Positions 23,805 to 35,334 of a DNA stretch of 64,000 nucleotides are shown piece after piece. Source of the DNA: Mucidula mucida (taxonomy: Eukaryota > Basidiomycota > Agaricomycetes > Agaricales > Physalacriaceae); NCBI GenBank assembly GCA_015501055.1, contig JADNYV010000021.1:62001-126000 (forward strand), written 5' to 3'. The notes below the pieces were generated by a model. It saw nothing but the letters and a program-made list of their open reading frames with translations, was not told the origin of the DNA and made no database searches. The position numbers and the translations under genes are program-made. The first letter of the stretch is position 1. Every line of letters starts with the position of its first letter.

Positions 23805-24578
23805 ATGTCCTTGGAAGATCCAGAAGATATTCTTTCGGGGTCGCTGCAAACCCTGTACAGTTATGAACCCATCACCCTAGCCTCTGCTGGCGCCGATTTC
23901 TCTTATACGCCACCCAACGGGATACCGATACACATTCGAACGCCAGATACGCAACCATCCAACTGGGCATTGCATGCGTCGTCGATATGGACCTCATCTC
24001 GTTTCCTGACAGATCATATAGATCTACTCAATATCCCTAGCACACCCATTCGCGTGCTTGAACTTGGCGCAGGGGCAGGGCTTCCGGGCATCGTTATCGC
24101 CCAGACTTATACTCACGTTCAAGTGGTAGTCAGTGATTATCCTGACCCACACTTGATTGAGACGCTGTCGAACAATGTGTTGAAGAATGTTCCTCACGGT
24201 AACGCGCGCGCTGTCGCGTACGCTTGGGGGTCGGACACACTGCCTCTAGGTGGAAAATTCGACATGATCATCGCCGCCGATACCCTATGGAACCCCGATC
24301 TCCATTCTCTTTTCATCCGCACCCTTTCAGAAACACTAAGCTTCTCGCCAACAGCCGTTGTGCATTTGGTCGCTGGACTTCACACTGGACGATACACGCT
24401 GGAAGCTTTTCTGAAGGCTGTGACATTGGCTGGATTTACATTGGACAAAGTATTAGAGATGGAGTCCAATGGCAAGGAAGTGAGAGAGTGGGATGTCAAC
24501 CGGGCTGGAAACGAGGATGAGAAAGAACGGAGACGATGGGTTGTATGGGTCGTTCTCAGAAGGACACATGATGCATAG
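23805..24578 (+). CDS. EFM7: EFM7/NNT1-like protein methyltransferase
   Basis: This is a single-exon gene of 257 residues of the methyltransferase family 16. Yeast EFM7 (NNT1) methylates the N-terminal Gly and Lys of elongation factor 1A. The protein shows SGSLQTLYSYEP near the start, WALHASSIWTSSRFLTD, motif I as VLELGAGAGLPGIV (residues 87-100), VVSDYPDP as the acidic loop after strand 2, and DMIIAADTLWN where the strand 4 motif lies. The C-terminus is charged and ends VVWVVLRRTHDA. The length and motif spacing fit EFM7, but related family-16 enzymes share these motifs, so the exact substrate is inferred. Confidence 0.85.
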   Translation: MSLEDPEDILSGSLQTLYSYEPITLASAGADFSYTPPNGIPIHIRTPDTQPSNWALHASSIWTSSRFLTDHIDLLNIPSTPIRVLELGAGAGLPGIVIAQTYTHVQVVVSDYPDPHLIETLSNNVLKNVPHGNARAVAYAWGSDTLPLGGKFDMIIAADTLWNPDLHSLFIRTLSETLSFSPTAVVHLVAGLHTGRYTLEAFLKAVTLAGFTLDKVLEMESNGKEVREWDVNRAGNEDEKERRRWVVWVVLRRTHDA

Positions 24579-24754
24579 GTGCATAGGTACGTTCATATTC
24601 AGACTTAGTTACATATTGAATCCACAGAATATAGATCTTTATGAGGCACGCGGTGTCCTCTTAGTTCACCAGATTCATCGTGAGGCTCCCAGCGTCCACA
24701 CCTGGCACAGCTTCATACCAATTTGTGCATCATGCTACGGCAATTCCATCAGGA

Positions 24755-26348
24755 TTACGAAGGCATGCAAGTGAGATCGACACTTACCAGTATCAAAACG
24801 ATGTTATCTTCAGTAACCTTAACATCTTCCACTCTCGAAGAGATTGGGCGACGAGTTTCCGGAAAGTCCCCGATCTTCCGGTGCCTCTCATCCAGTTGGC
24901 CTTTGGCAGTATCGATGGAAGCTTCCAGCGGATGGAAAGAAGAGAGGTCGATCGTGCACAGTCGTTGAGTTTTCTCGTGGTAGTCAACGTAGACGACCCG
25001 CGATCCCATAGTGAAGGGTCCGTAAAGCACAAAAGTATGATTCGTGATATTCATGATAGGACGGCAAATATGATTCCACTCTTTCCAAAGAATTGGCGCG
25101 GATTTTTTTCGCGGCAAAGACTTGAAAAACGACTCGGGCACGCAACACCACTTTTGGCCGGGTCCTTGCGGGGTACTCTTTGTCGTGAGGACAAGCATGT
25201 TCCACTCCGGGGCCACAGAGAATAACGCATTAGAAGGTATTCTGGTGTCCCATTTGGGCGAGGAACTACGCGCAAATCCAACCTTCTGCGTACTCCATTC
25301 CGCCGGGAGTAGGAGCTGGGCCTTAATGGCCATCTTCATCACATCTTGAAGGTCATAAACTGCAATAAATGGTATTCCATCTGATCCTTTGTTGGTGCCG
25401 AGAAGTGTCCTCTCGTCTAAGAAGTGGAGGTGCATGTCCTTGAGCCACTAAAGTTGCGCATGAGGGCCATATGAAGAACTGGGGAGGGTAGGAACGTACC
25501 CGCGCTTGGAAAGTATGCCAATTTAGAAGGAGATGCTGGAGCTTTCCGCCAACGAACTCAATTGTGATGATCGCTCTCGAGCCACAGATGAAGCTTTCAA
25601 TCTTGACCAATTGTCCGGTCACTTGCGTAGACACGTCGTACTCTGGGGCGAATGCTTTGGGATGTCCACCCTTAGTCCGCATATCCCGGAAGTGAACCTT
25701 GAGGGCTATTTGCTTATTGACACTATTCCTCTCGAGTCAAGTCGTGGCTGTGTACACGGTAAACTTCGGACGTACGTATAGGCGTGGATGCTCATAAGCA
25801 GGTTCTGCACCTGGTCGATGGACACCTGTTCGATGTTGGGGCATTGGTGAGGCACCGGCTGGGTTGGGGCGATGATCAATCTGGGGGAAGGAAGCTCGTA
25901 TAGGTTAAGCAGATTGAAGACTCCGTGGTTCTGAATCTCGTAGATGAAGCGGCCTGCCACTCCAATGACGACGGGCATATTGAAAGTCAGCGTGAGCTCC
26001 TTGCTTGGTTCGCGCATGTTCCAGTGGTGTTTATACAGCGTCAGAATGTGGGCGCGCCGGGAGAGGGGCATGCGCCGGTGAGACAGAGGGCCGTCTTTCA
26101 AGCCAAACAGTCCTAGTTCGAAGCGATAGCGGAGAATCGATACATCCCGTACCAGACGGCGAATTCGAGTTAGGGCCTAGGGAACGTTTAGGCAAAGTTT
26201 ATAATAAATACACTTGACCGGCCTTGCATGCATTCCAGAGAGATGCAGGATCTAAGTATTCCAGGATGCTGATAAGAGCATCATCGGAAACTCTATAGTA
26301 GAGAGCTCTTGGACGCGCAACGGCTGTAGGGTATCTGTGGTGAGGCAT
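24755..26348 (-). CDS. F-box protein
   Basis: This is an F-box protein of the type expanded in mushroom fungi; such proteins recruit substrates to SCF ubiquitin ligases. The first exon, from the ATG at 26348, encodes an F-box reading VSDDALISILEYLDPASLWN. Further exons follow introns near 26175-26225, 25740-25790 and 25445-25500 and carry LTRIRRLVRDVSILRYRFEL, PVVIGVAGRFIYEIQ, LVKIESFICGSRAIITIEF, WHTFQAR and WLKDMHLHFLDERTLLG. No leucine-rich or WD repeats are obvious; the C-terminal part from 25435 to 24755 is one open exon with no recognised domain. Its 3' end faces that of the EFM7-like gene. The frame upstream of 26348 is open to 26686, so the start could lie further 5'. Confidence 0.7.
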
Positions 26349-27037
26349 TCCTTGTTGACAATGAGTCCATCCTCGTCAAACGCAGAGATTTTATACTGGC
26401 GCGTCGTTGTCATTGCGAAGAATAAAAGAGAACGAATGACAAGAGCGTTGCAACCAGTCGGGTCATAGCCCCCAAGCGCCAGCATTGTCTTCGCGGTTTG
26501 AAACAGCAAGGTTGAGGGTAAGGACTCGGGAAATTGTTGGTCGGCAGGCGGCTCATTGTGAGGAATAAAGGTTCTTTTGTGAAGGTGCCGACCCGAGTGC
26601 CTCAGGATTAGAATAGCTGCCATGTCAACGATCCCGTTGGTGGGCGAAAGCGAACAGCATGCTCTCTGTAGAGAGAGCCTCGACAATAGGAGCCATTAGT
26701 TAGGACGCGACCTGCCTAAAGCGGAGATGACTTAAGCGTCGGGCATGCCTGGACGCGTCCCGTACCACATAATAGCCACAGATGAACTCCGTTAAGCTAG
26801 ATGAAGTGCAATTGTTTAGATTTTGTTGGTCCGAGCTGCAATTGTGAAGGACATCTTGGCCGTCTGGCGCTGGTTGAAGTTGAAGTTGACTCGGCGGACT
26901 TTATCGGACTTGGAAAACCGTGATCGCGTCAGCACCAAGTCACATATCACATGATCCTCTGTAGCACGTTGTGTGTGACTGTTTCGTCATTACTGCTTCT
27001 CTGCACAGCTCTCTCATCATCCTCTTACTGCAATATC
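26349..27037. other. Intergenic, divergent promoters
   Basis: This separates the F-box gene and CRIPT, which are transcribed away from each other. The left part stays open in the F-box frame up to 26686; otherwise nothing coding is seen. Confidence 0.45.
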
Positions 27038-27540
27038 ATGGTCTGCACGAAATGTGAAAAGGTACATATCTAAACTACTTGTCACCACTCTCGCTCATTT
27101 ACCTCTCCCAGAAACTATCCAAAGTAGCTGCACCAGGTATATCTACTAAGCGTTTATTATTTCCAGAGCTGACGTGCATCACAAGATCCATTCACGTCCA
27201 GTTCTAGCAGTATCAAGGATGGGTCTCGTAAGGTGGGAGAAAACAAGCTGCTAAGTCGGCCGGGCAGTTCCAAGAACCGATTTCAAGTAAGATCGTCTTC
27301 CATGACACAACACCATAACTCACGTCAACAAACGCGTAGCCCTACCAGAAAAAGTGTAAAGACTGCAAGTCCGATGTCACTCAGAACAAAGCCAAATATT
27401 GTCATGGTACGTCAATTATCCGGATATCCGAACCACATATTTCATGCATCAATTTAGGTTGTGCTTACAAGAAGGGCCTATGTTCCATCTGTGGGAAGAA
27501 GATCTTGGACACCTCAGGCTACGTTATGTCGAGCAAGTAG
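27038..27540 (+). CDS. CRIPT: CRIPT zinc-binding protein
   Basis: This is the fungal orthologue of CRIPT, a small protein of the minor spliceosome in animals, first described as a PDZ-binding protein. Five exons (27038-27061, 27112-27136, 27186-27286, 27340-27406, 27458-27540) join in frame to 99 residues, close to the 101 of human CRIPT. Conserved zinc ligands occur as MVCTKCEKKL, CKDCKSD, YCHGCAYKKGLCSICGKK and the ending LDTSGYVMSSK. The third exon uses the second of two nearby AG acceptors, since only that keeps the frame. Confidence 0.95.
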
Positions 27541-27978
27541 CCCTTACCGACATTCTCCCACTCTGTGGCTCCTGTACTAGATTGTACTGTTATCCGTGTG
27601 TATTTCTACTACTACATTAATACTACTGCCTTCACCATGGATTCTACAGCGCCCGTCCGCAGTCGCCTCGACTCCCATTTGCTTAAAGCGATGTCTACCA
27701 GGAGTTCGGTCATTCATTGACCGGAAATGGCATTAAATATATTCGCCCATATCTCTCGCCGGTATCAATGATATGACAGTGCATATGATGTTTCCGAGAT
27801 CTTCCCAACATCCCAACGTGCACAAGGGCCAAGTTGATCCCGATGGCGAGGCAGAAAGAAGCTTCAAAACTATATTTAAAGGTAGACTTGGCGAGCCGAC
27901 CTCAGCATTCTCGCACCCACATTCTTTATCCGCTCTTTTTAACCCGACACTCTTTTACCCACTGTCTCTAAAATCGAT
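27541..27978. other. Intergenic with probable promoter of the flavoenzyme gene
   Basis: No gene was seen. An AT-rich element TATATTTAAA near 27875 lies about 100 bp upstream of the next start codon and may be its TATA region. Confidence 0.4.
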
Positions 27979-29474
27979 ATGGCATTTCACACTCTTCTCT
28001 TTGCTGTTTTGGCCACAGTCCTCGCCGCTTACGCCGTTGTCATCGACACGGAGGGTCTTCCGGACACTGGGCTCGACACGTCTTCATGGACTGCTGGACA
28101 ACTGCCTCCCTTAGAGGATATGTGGTCTCTGAACGATATGCAAATTGCCGCGAAGAATGTGATTACTCCCCGTTTCTACGGTGCGGAAGTTCAAAAGACC
28201 TTTGTCTCCATCTGTTTCAACTTCGTCCTCCAGCCTCTTACCGCACTGCTGCTCTCGATGAGGTTACATATCAAAATAATTTGAACATCTGGAAAAACGT
28301 GCGGCTGAACGGGTTTAGTTTCCGCGATGTATCGAACTTCAATATGGAGTGCGTTATCACCATGCGCGACGATTCAAACCACCCATTTACTTCATTATAG
28401 GACTTCTATCCTCGGATATAACTTTTCAGCACCCTTTTTCATCGCGCCTGCAGCCAATGTAGGGCATACCTCGTCTTCAGCGGAGCTATCCTTAGCTTCG
28501 GCTGCAGGAAAAGCCAACCTCTTGTACGTGGTAAGTCTAGCTGACCTTGGCCCCTAACTTTCCTTGCTTCTAATGAATTGCTGTAGCCGAGCATCTCTTC
28601 GACCAAGTCCCTCGAAGCAATCGCTGCGGCCGGTGTGGAAGACCAGGTCATGTTCCATCAAGAGTACATCTGGACGAACCGAACACAGCTCATCGATGAA
28701 CTCAGGCGAATGGAGAACTCAGGTTACAAGGCGATCTTCTTGACAGTTGACAACACTGGTGTCGACGGCATCAGGTGATGGTGGCGTTGAATCGATTGGA
28801 AGACGTGCCTACTCACTCACTTCGACAGAACGCGTTCTCTACGCTTCACGGGCGGAGGCGGCGAGTACGTGGCCGTACCTCGTTGTCGAAAAACCTTTTC
28901 TCTAACGTAAACTTCATGACAGAACCGGACATTCCGCAACTTTCAATCTTCAAGCCCTGGCAGAGATTCAAAGCCTTACGTCCCTTCCAGTCGTTCCGAA
29001 GGGCATCAAGACCGCGGAAGATGCCCGCACCTGCCTGCAACTCGGCTTCCCCGCCATCTACGTGTCAAACCATGGTGGACGGACCCTGGACGGGGCTCCC
29101 ACTGCTGTCGAGATCCTGCTCGATATCCGCCGGAACGCGCCGGAGGTCTTTGCGGGAATGGAAGTGTACGCGGATGGTGGCGTTCGACGCGGCAGTCACG
29201 TTATCACGCTCCTGGCGCTGGGTGCGCGCGCCGTGGGGCTGGGACGAAGCCCTGTCTTTGCCAACATTTGGGGCGAGGCAGGTGTTTCGCGGTTGATTGA
29301 TATGATGAGGACGGAGATTGAGACCACCATGGCATTGATGGGTCAGGCGAATACGGCAACCCTTGACGCAACATCCGTGAGTGGCTGCCTGACCTTGTAC
29401 AATTCATCGGTCCTGAACTATACCCGTTATAGGTCAACACTAATATGGTTGAGGCTATGTACTTTGGCTTTTAG
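27979..29474 (+). CDS. Secreted FMN-dependent 2-hydroxy acid dehydrogenase/oxidase
   Basis: This is a flavoenzyme of the glycolate oxidase/lactate dehydrogenase (cytochrome b2 core) family, which oxidises 2-hydroxy acids such as L-lactate. It opens with a likely signal peptide, MAFHTLLFAVLATVLAAYA. Exon joins give YRTAALDEVTYQNN, the FMN region APAANVGHTSSSAELSLAS, PSISSTKSLEAIAAAG, VVPKGIKTAEDA with the substrate-site Lys, SNHGGRTLDGAP with the active-site His and Arg, and DGGVRRGSHVITLLALGARA plus GLGRSPV for FMN phosphate binding. It ends VNTNMVEAMYFGF at the TAG at 29472-29474. There is no cytochrome b5 domain, so electrons probably go to oxygen or an unknown acceptor. All joins are in frame. 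Confidence 0.9.
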
Positions 29475-29579
29475 GTTTGCACGTTTTTGGTTTCGTATTG
29501 TACTGGATTTTGACTTCGTGTTGTACACTTAACAATAAAAGGACTTCATTAGACAACTAGATTTGGGTCTTATAAGCCT

Positions 29580-30165
29580 TACCCGGATGATCATGTTGTC
29601 TATCCAGCTCGTCTTGTCAACTCGCATTACGGCGCCACTTTGGATCGCTGGAGAAGCACCGATGTTCTAGTTTCGTCCTCTACTGTCTGGACCTCGTCGG
29701 AATCGCCAAATTGAATGTCCTTTAACCTCACGTCAACCTGTAGTGTTGTCTAGGTCGTCTTCTTCAAGAAAGGTCTATAATTCGCCGTACATTCTCCTGA
29801 TTTGTGAAGGCACAAGAAATACTCTCTGCGTACGCGCCTAAGGGGCAGGGCCTCTTGTATATCCTTTCGGCACAAAGCTGTTTGCGTCGGCGTTAAAAAG
29901 GACGATGCATGATCAATATTTCAATGGCTCGTTCGTATATGAATGAATGCAACGACGAGCCTCACCGCGTTGAACAGCTTCGTTACCTCAGTCGCAACAA
30001 TCGGAAAAAGGCCGTTCGACTTCTTCTTCTACGTTCTATATGCTCGCCTGAGCCCTTGATTTCCATGAACAAGATTTTTCGGACGGTGGTGGGAGACGTT
30101 CTACAGCTGCGAGCTCCCGAAAGCATAGTTTGATACATTCTGCGACAGCTGGCACGAATCAACAC
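29580..30165 (-). pseudogene. Decayed partial copy of the pantothenate synthetase gene
   Basis: The plus strand here aligns by eye with 31604-32310 inside the pantothenate synthetase gene, in the same order and orientation. Clear matching blocks include the shared words gttgtctatc, cgtcttgtc, cgcctaagg and cagcttcgttac versus gagtttcgttac. The region matching 31800-31985 is deleted, which removes the SSRN-type substrate loop, and many stops and indels break the frame. The block matching the internal intron is retained, so this is a DNA duplication and not a retrocopy. The 5' part, including the HxGH motif, is absent. Confidence 0.75.
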
Positions 30166-31585
30166 CCCGCAAAAAAATCCCATCAGTCAAGCCGACTGAT
30201 ATGGCGCTCAGCCATCATAATCCCGAAGACGAGTAGTAACGTTTCGTCGTCGCAAGATATTTCGCCCTAGACGTGATGGATCATGACTTAATCGGTGGAG
30301 AAGATGCTGCGTACATGGCCCAAGCGGGAGGCTGGCTCATCGCAAATAGGCAAAGGAGGTCGTTTTATTGCTGCCGGAGTATCGTCTCTGATTATTTCCC
30401 ATACTCGGCTTCACCTTCTTCTGTGGCCCCCTTCAAAGTCGCGTGCCAAGGAAGTAGAACAAGGAATCCACCTTGCAGATGAATGGAAAGATGACGTGCA
30501 CACTCGAGATTCGCGTCGGCGCGCCAGCGCGCTGGCGATAAGGTGATCGTCTTTGACTACGGGTCAACCGAGTTTCCCATCAAATTTACTAGGGCATAGC
30601 CTGCTACTTGAGTCTGTTCAAGAGAAAGCCATAGTGTGGCGTTGTATCGAAGTTACGCCACATCCTGCTTTCATCCAGATGCCCAGTCGACGATAGCGGC
30701 TTAACTCTATCGTGACGACACTCCTGTAGTTCTCTCCACAACGACGCTCTGTCGCAGATAGTCGGTTTCTTCTTCGCGCTTTTCGAAATGGCAACTCCTC
30801 TATGCTTGACGTGGGGTGCCGGACATCTCCTCTCTGCCTTTGATCTCTCGTCGTAGAGGCGGCCAGCAGAGAGGTTCCCGACTGTAGCGGTGCCTGGTAG
30901 TACGCGTAACGCGAAACTGTCGGTCGACATACACGATTGCGTCTGAGCAGCGTTGCTTCCGATTTTGGCATTTAGCAGCTGTCACGACTGTACAGGCGTC
31001 AGGTAATGAACCTGTACATGTACATGTCATGTCGAATCCTCCATTCCGCATCCGCGTAACGTACCCTACGCGCTTCGCATATCATCGATTCAGTTCAATA
31101 TACGGCCCTCTTTTCGGATAGCACGCGTGTGAAATGGCCCACATCGACGGGCGTCGCGATCAACGATCCACTCTACAGATTCGCGGACGACTTGTTACGA
31201 AGCTGGAGCTTATGCGCAACCCCAAAGCATAGGTAGGGATACCACGCATCCGTTGATATGGGAAAGACATGACCGCTACTGTCCTAGTGACTCTGGACAA
31301 ACTCAGGCCTAAGCTCGAGAAATTCTTGCTTGTCTGTATCCAAGGAAGTTGCGGCGACAAACAATGGAGCCGCAAGGTTGGCATTGTGACTGGGAGTATG
31401 ATTAGTGGGAGGGACCGTTCATCGGCTGAGGAGGATAAGACGAATACGCGATCTATGAACCCTGTGCCAAAGAGTCCTGTAAGTTATACAAGACCACGTA
31501 CCAGCGAAAGAATAGTTTCTCCGACCGTCGTGTGTATAATTTGGCTACAAAGGGTCCACCTAACAAAAGAAAGGACTCTAGATGA
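30166..31585. other. Intergenic, no gene seen
   Basis: This lies between the decayed and intact pantothenate synthetase copies. Open frames exist on both strands but none shows domain features. A short palindromic run of tacatg repeats sits near 31011-31026. Confidence 0.45.
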
Positions 31586-32729
31586 TTAGCCCCAAATCTT
31601 ATTATCATTACCCAGTATAATATTGTCTATCAAGCGCGTCTTGTCTACCCACATTGCGCCACTGAGGATCACTGGTGAAGCATCCTCGTCTTTCAATGCT
31701 CTAGTTCCATCCTCTAGTTCTTCGAATGTGTCGGAGTCATTGAATTGAATGTAGTCCAATTTAACATCAACTCTAGGAGCAGCTTGGGCCGCCTTTTCAT
31801 GAACTAGATCGATAGCCTGCTGTAGACATTCTTGTTTCGTTGATCCAGCATCCCATGCTGCTTTGGCAGCTCGGAGGGCGGAGTAGAGTGTCGGCGCCAC
31901 TGTGCGTCCCTCGGCGCTTAAATACGTGTTTCTTGATGAGAGCGCGAGCCCATCGGAAGAATCCCGTGCTGTTGGCACGATATGCAAGTTCTCCGGTGTA
32001 GGATGAGACATGAGAAGGTCTCTACACATGCGCCTAAGGAGCAAGGCTTGTTGGATATCCTTTTGGCCAAAATATGTTTGTGTCGGCTTAAGATGAGAAT
32101 CAGTGACGCGTCCGAATATGCTTGAAGAGCTAGAACCTCTATAGCATTGAAGAGTTTCGTTACGACTGTCGCGACTCCACGGAAGAATGTTGGGCGACTC
32201 TTGCCTTCCATTTGCTCGCCGTAGCCCTTGACCTCGATGAAGGTACCTTTCTGGTGTGAGACGTCCTGGGAGATGCCGGAGGGGTACATTTCTGTGACAG
32301 TGGGCACGAAGACGGCTGATACGGTCCTGACAGAGCCATCTGGCAACGCGAATGATTGCTGTGAAGCGAGGCCAGATCGCTGGAGAGGGTCTTGGGGTAA
32401 GTGGCGAGATCTTCATGGGGCGCGAATTGGGCCGGGTTGACAAAGATGGACAGCACGGTCAGGTCGTTTTGTTCTAGTGATCTCCGGACTGCCATCTAGC
32501 TGTCAGCGGTTGTCTGTGATGCATGCAAAGACTTGCCTAAACTGAGATGCCCATCGTGCAGGGCACCCATCGTCGCGACGAAGCCAACGGATTTCTTGTC
32601 ATCGCGCGCCTTTCGCCGCCATTCCCGGTAGCCGGCGACAGTGTTGAAGCAGGGAATGGACGACGTCGTTGACATGGCGCGCAGTGAGAATGAGGGAATA
32701 AGTCGAGAAATGGAGAGGAATGAGGCCAT
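31586..32729 (-). CDS. PAN6: Pantothenate synthetase, one frame break and a GC-AG intron
   Basis: This enzyme joins pantoate and beta-alanine with ATP to make pantothenate for coenzyme A. The start at 32729 gives [19 protein letters not shown], perhaps a targeting segment. Motifs present are [12 protein letters not shown] (nucleotide-binding HxGH), [46 protein letters not shown] and SSRNTYLS. The first intron (32536-32489) must use a GC donor to keep the conserved [12 protein letters not shown] sequence; a second intron lies near 32086-32140. One base is missing at 32362-32366: TTTCACAG in place of TTCACAG would join DLASL to [10 protein letters not shown]. The rest is intact to the stop at 31586, so an assembly error is more likely than loss of function. 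Confidence 0.88.
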
Positions 32730-33037
32730 CTGCCACGTCGAACGTTGGCCAGAGTTCGGACCTGCTCGGTTAGCAATGATGGCGCCATCAAAATAAGATA
32801 ATGATAACCATGTGCGATTTCACATGTCTCCGCCGTTGTTTTGGTTCGGGACCCGCCTCAATGTGCGGCGTTCAAGTCCTAGTTCAAGCAATGTACTCTT
32901 TGAATAGCTGTGCGTACATCATCTACTACGGCGAGCTATGAGGGCCCCAAGGCAACATGCTCAAAGTATCCTTGTTGATGGATTTAGCCTTTCCGGTGGC
33001 GATGCACTTTGTTCTGTACCATTAACCACGATACAAA
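32730..33037. other. Intergenic, divergent promoters
   Basis: This separates the pantothenate synthetase and ZZ-finger genes, transcribed in opposite directions. No coding signal seen. Confidence 0.45.
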
Positions 33038-33922
33038 ATGACCAACGCGACAGATGAGGAGCCACCTGAGTACTCTGAGCTGAGGGTAGACCGTTCTAGG
33101 ACATCCGCTGGTGCTACCATGCATCCCCCTGGGATAACTTGCGATGGATGTCATCAGCCTATTACTGTTGGCGTTCGATATAAATGCCAGACGTGAGTTC
33201 TTCGTGTCTTTGACTTTCCTAACGAATGAATGACTTAGACAGATGTGAAGATTATGATCTGTGTATAGACTGTTGCGATGTGCCGCCGCGCGACCATCCA
33301 ACTTGGCACGCTTTCATCCGCCTCGGGACACGCGCCATAGATCAGATACACCTTGGGATAGCGTGTGATGGATGTGGACAAGACCCTATAAGAGGAATGC
33401 GATATAACTGCAAATCGTAAGCCACGCGTGTTGTTTCTTTCAAAGGCATCCATTCTCCTACCCTTCTGCTACTTAGCTGTACCGACTACGATTTGTGTGG
33501 CGTATGTCGATATAATCAACCACCTGGACATTCGAAGAGCCATCGATATATACGTATGGCTTCGCCCGCACTCAACACGTCCCATCCGGGTTAGTTTTTC
33601 TTTTGTTCATTGATTCTCATTGAATCATCTAAGTCTACTGTTCTTTCGAATTCAGGATTCACTTGCGATGGATGTGAAATGCAACCCATTAGAGGGCCTC
33701 GATATCGATGTCAACAGTACGTCTTTAGTAGTCCGTACTACAACTTTGTTCAATATCGTTAGGGGGACCTGTGCGAATCAAGGAATGGGATTCGATCTGT
33801 GTTCGGACTGCATGGAAGACGGCACCAAGCATCCCCTGGATCATATCATGCTTCGTATACCTGGCGATGTATTACAACCCGTACTCGACTACGCCACCAC
33901 GGGTCTTGCAGTTGTATTGTAG
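33038..33922 (+). CDS. Protein of three ZZ-type zinc fingers
   Basis: Five exons (33038-33192, 33243-33416, 33477-33589, 33656-33716, 33763-33922) join in frame to 220 residues. After a short acidic N-terminus come three ZZ fingers: ITCDGCHQPITVGVRYKCQT with CEDYDLCIDC, IACDGCGQDPIRGMRYNCKS with CTDYDLCGVC, and FTCDGCEMQPIRGPRYRCQ with a longer loop before DLCSDC. Each is followed by a histidine pair (HPTWHAF, HSKSHRY, KHPLDH), completing the metal sites. ZZ fingers bind N-terminal peptides, histone tails or SUMO in known proteins. No other domain is present, so the function is open. Fingers 2 and 3 are closest to each other, suggesting internal duplication. Confidence 0.85.
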
Positions 33923-34148
33923 TAATAACAGTTGTAAATCTCATAGTTTCACGAACTCTTGTCTCGAGTAAACGCATCTAAGGATCCAGGTGCACCCCCT
34001 CCGACTAATACTCACACTCTTTCAGCAGTTTCGTGCCCCTCGCGTATCATGTTGTGCGCGTCCGCCACAGTTAGCCACGTGCAACGCCCCGGCTGGTGGC
34101 ATTGCCGCTACCGGCCATCTACATTCCTCTTGCAATACGGCTCAAACA

Positions 34149-35334
34149 ATGATTGGCCTCAAACCACCACCAGCACTTTTGCAGACACCTGGCTTTGCGC
34201 ATTACTCTCTTGCATGGTCGCCATTCCATAATGCTCGGATTGCCCTCGCGTCATCTGCCAACTTTGGCTTGGTCGGCAATGGTCGACTGCACATTGTGTC
34301 TTTGGGTCCCCCTCAGGCTCCGGGGGGACCGCCAACGCTCAACTGCGATAAATAGTGCGTAATGCAAGCATTTGCAGCCCCAGAATCTGACTCTCGCAGC
34401 TTTGAAACTCAGGACGGTCTGTATGACGTTGCATGGTCAGAGGTCCACGAAAACCAAGTAGTCTCAGCCTCTGGCGATGGCTCAATACGGCTCTGGGATA
34501 TAACGCTCAACGTATACACCCATTGTTTCCAATTTAACTGCTAACTTGTTGCTAGAATTTCGCAATATGCGCCTGGCAAGAACACACACGCGAAGTATTC
34601 TCTGTGGACTGGTCAAACATAAAAAAGGATACCTTTGCATCATCCTCTTGGGATGGTGCAGTCAAGATCTGGATGCCCGACCGTCCTCGCTCTATCCTGA
34701 CACTCCAAGCACATCACTCCTGCACATACCAAGCTCTATTCTCTCCCCACCAACCCGATGTCGTCGCGACCTGCTCTACTGATGGTACTGTCAAGATATT
34801 TGATCTTCGCGCGCCCTCCTATGCTCCCACCACCAACGCCTTCACAAATCCCATGTCCGCTGCAGCTCTCACCGTCCCGGCGTCTGGAAGTGAGATATTG
34901 ACTATCGACTGGAACAAGTATCGGCCTTTCACTTTGGCGACAGGATCTGTGGACAAGTCTATAAAGGTATGGGACTGTCGTATGATCAAGATGAGCGAGG
35001 TGAACCAGGTGGGCGGAGTGTGCGAGATGCAGCTACCGGGCCATGAGTACGCTGTACGCAAGGTGCAGTGGAGTCCTCATCATGCCGATGTGTTGGCCAG
35101 TGCAAGTTATGATATGACTTGTAGGGTGTACGTATGCAATCAAGTTCTAGGCGCTCAATGGCTGATGTTCTCGGATGTAGCTGGAACGCGTCGCCTACAG
35201 TAACAGGACCGCGGCTCATGTATATCCATGATCCGCACACGGAGTTCGTGGTCGGTTGCGGATGGTCCTTGTATGAAGAAGGTGTTCTTGCTAGCTGCGC
35301 TTGGGATTCAAGGTTGAATGTATTTCACTTATGA
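34149..35334 (+). CDS. PEX7: Peroxisomal targeting signal 2 receptor
   Basis: PEX7 is the WD-repeat receptor that carries proteins with PTS2 signals to the peroxisome. Four exons (34149-34354, 34400-34511, 34556-35127, 35181-35334) join in frame to 347 residues. The protein begins [20 protein letters not shown] and shows [110 protein letters not shown] and [11 protein letters not shown], that is six to seven WD repeats, ending [11 protein letters not shown]. This is the standard length and order. The second exon uses the acceptor at 34399, giving DKYFETQDG. Confidence 0.95.
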
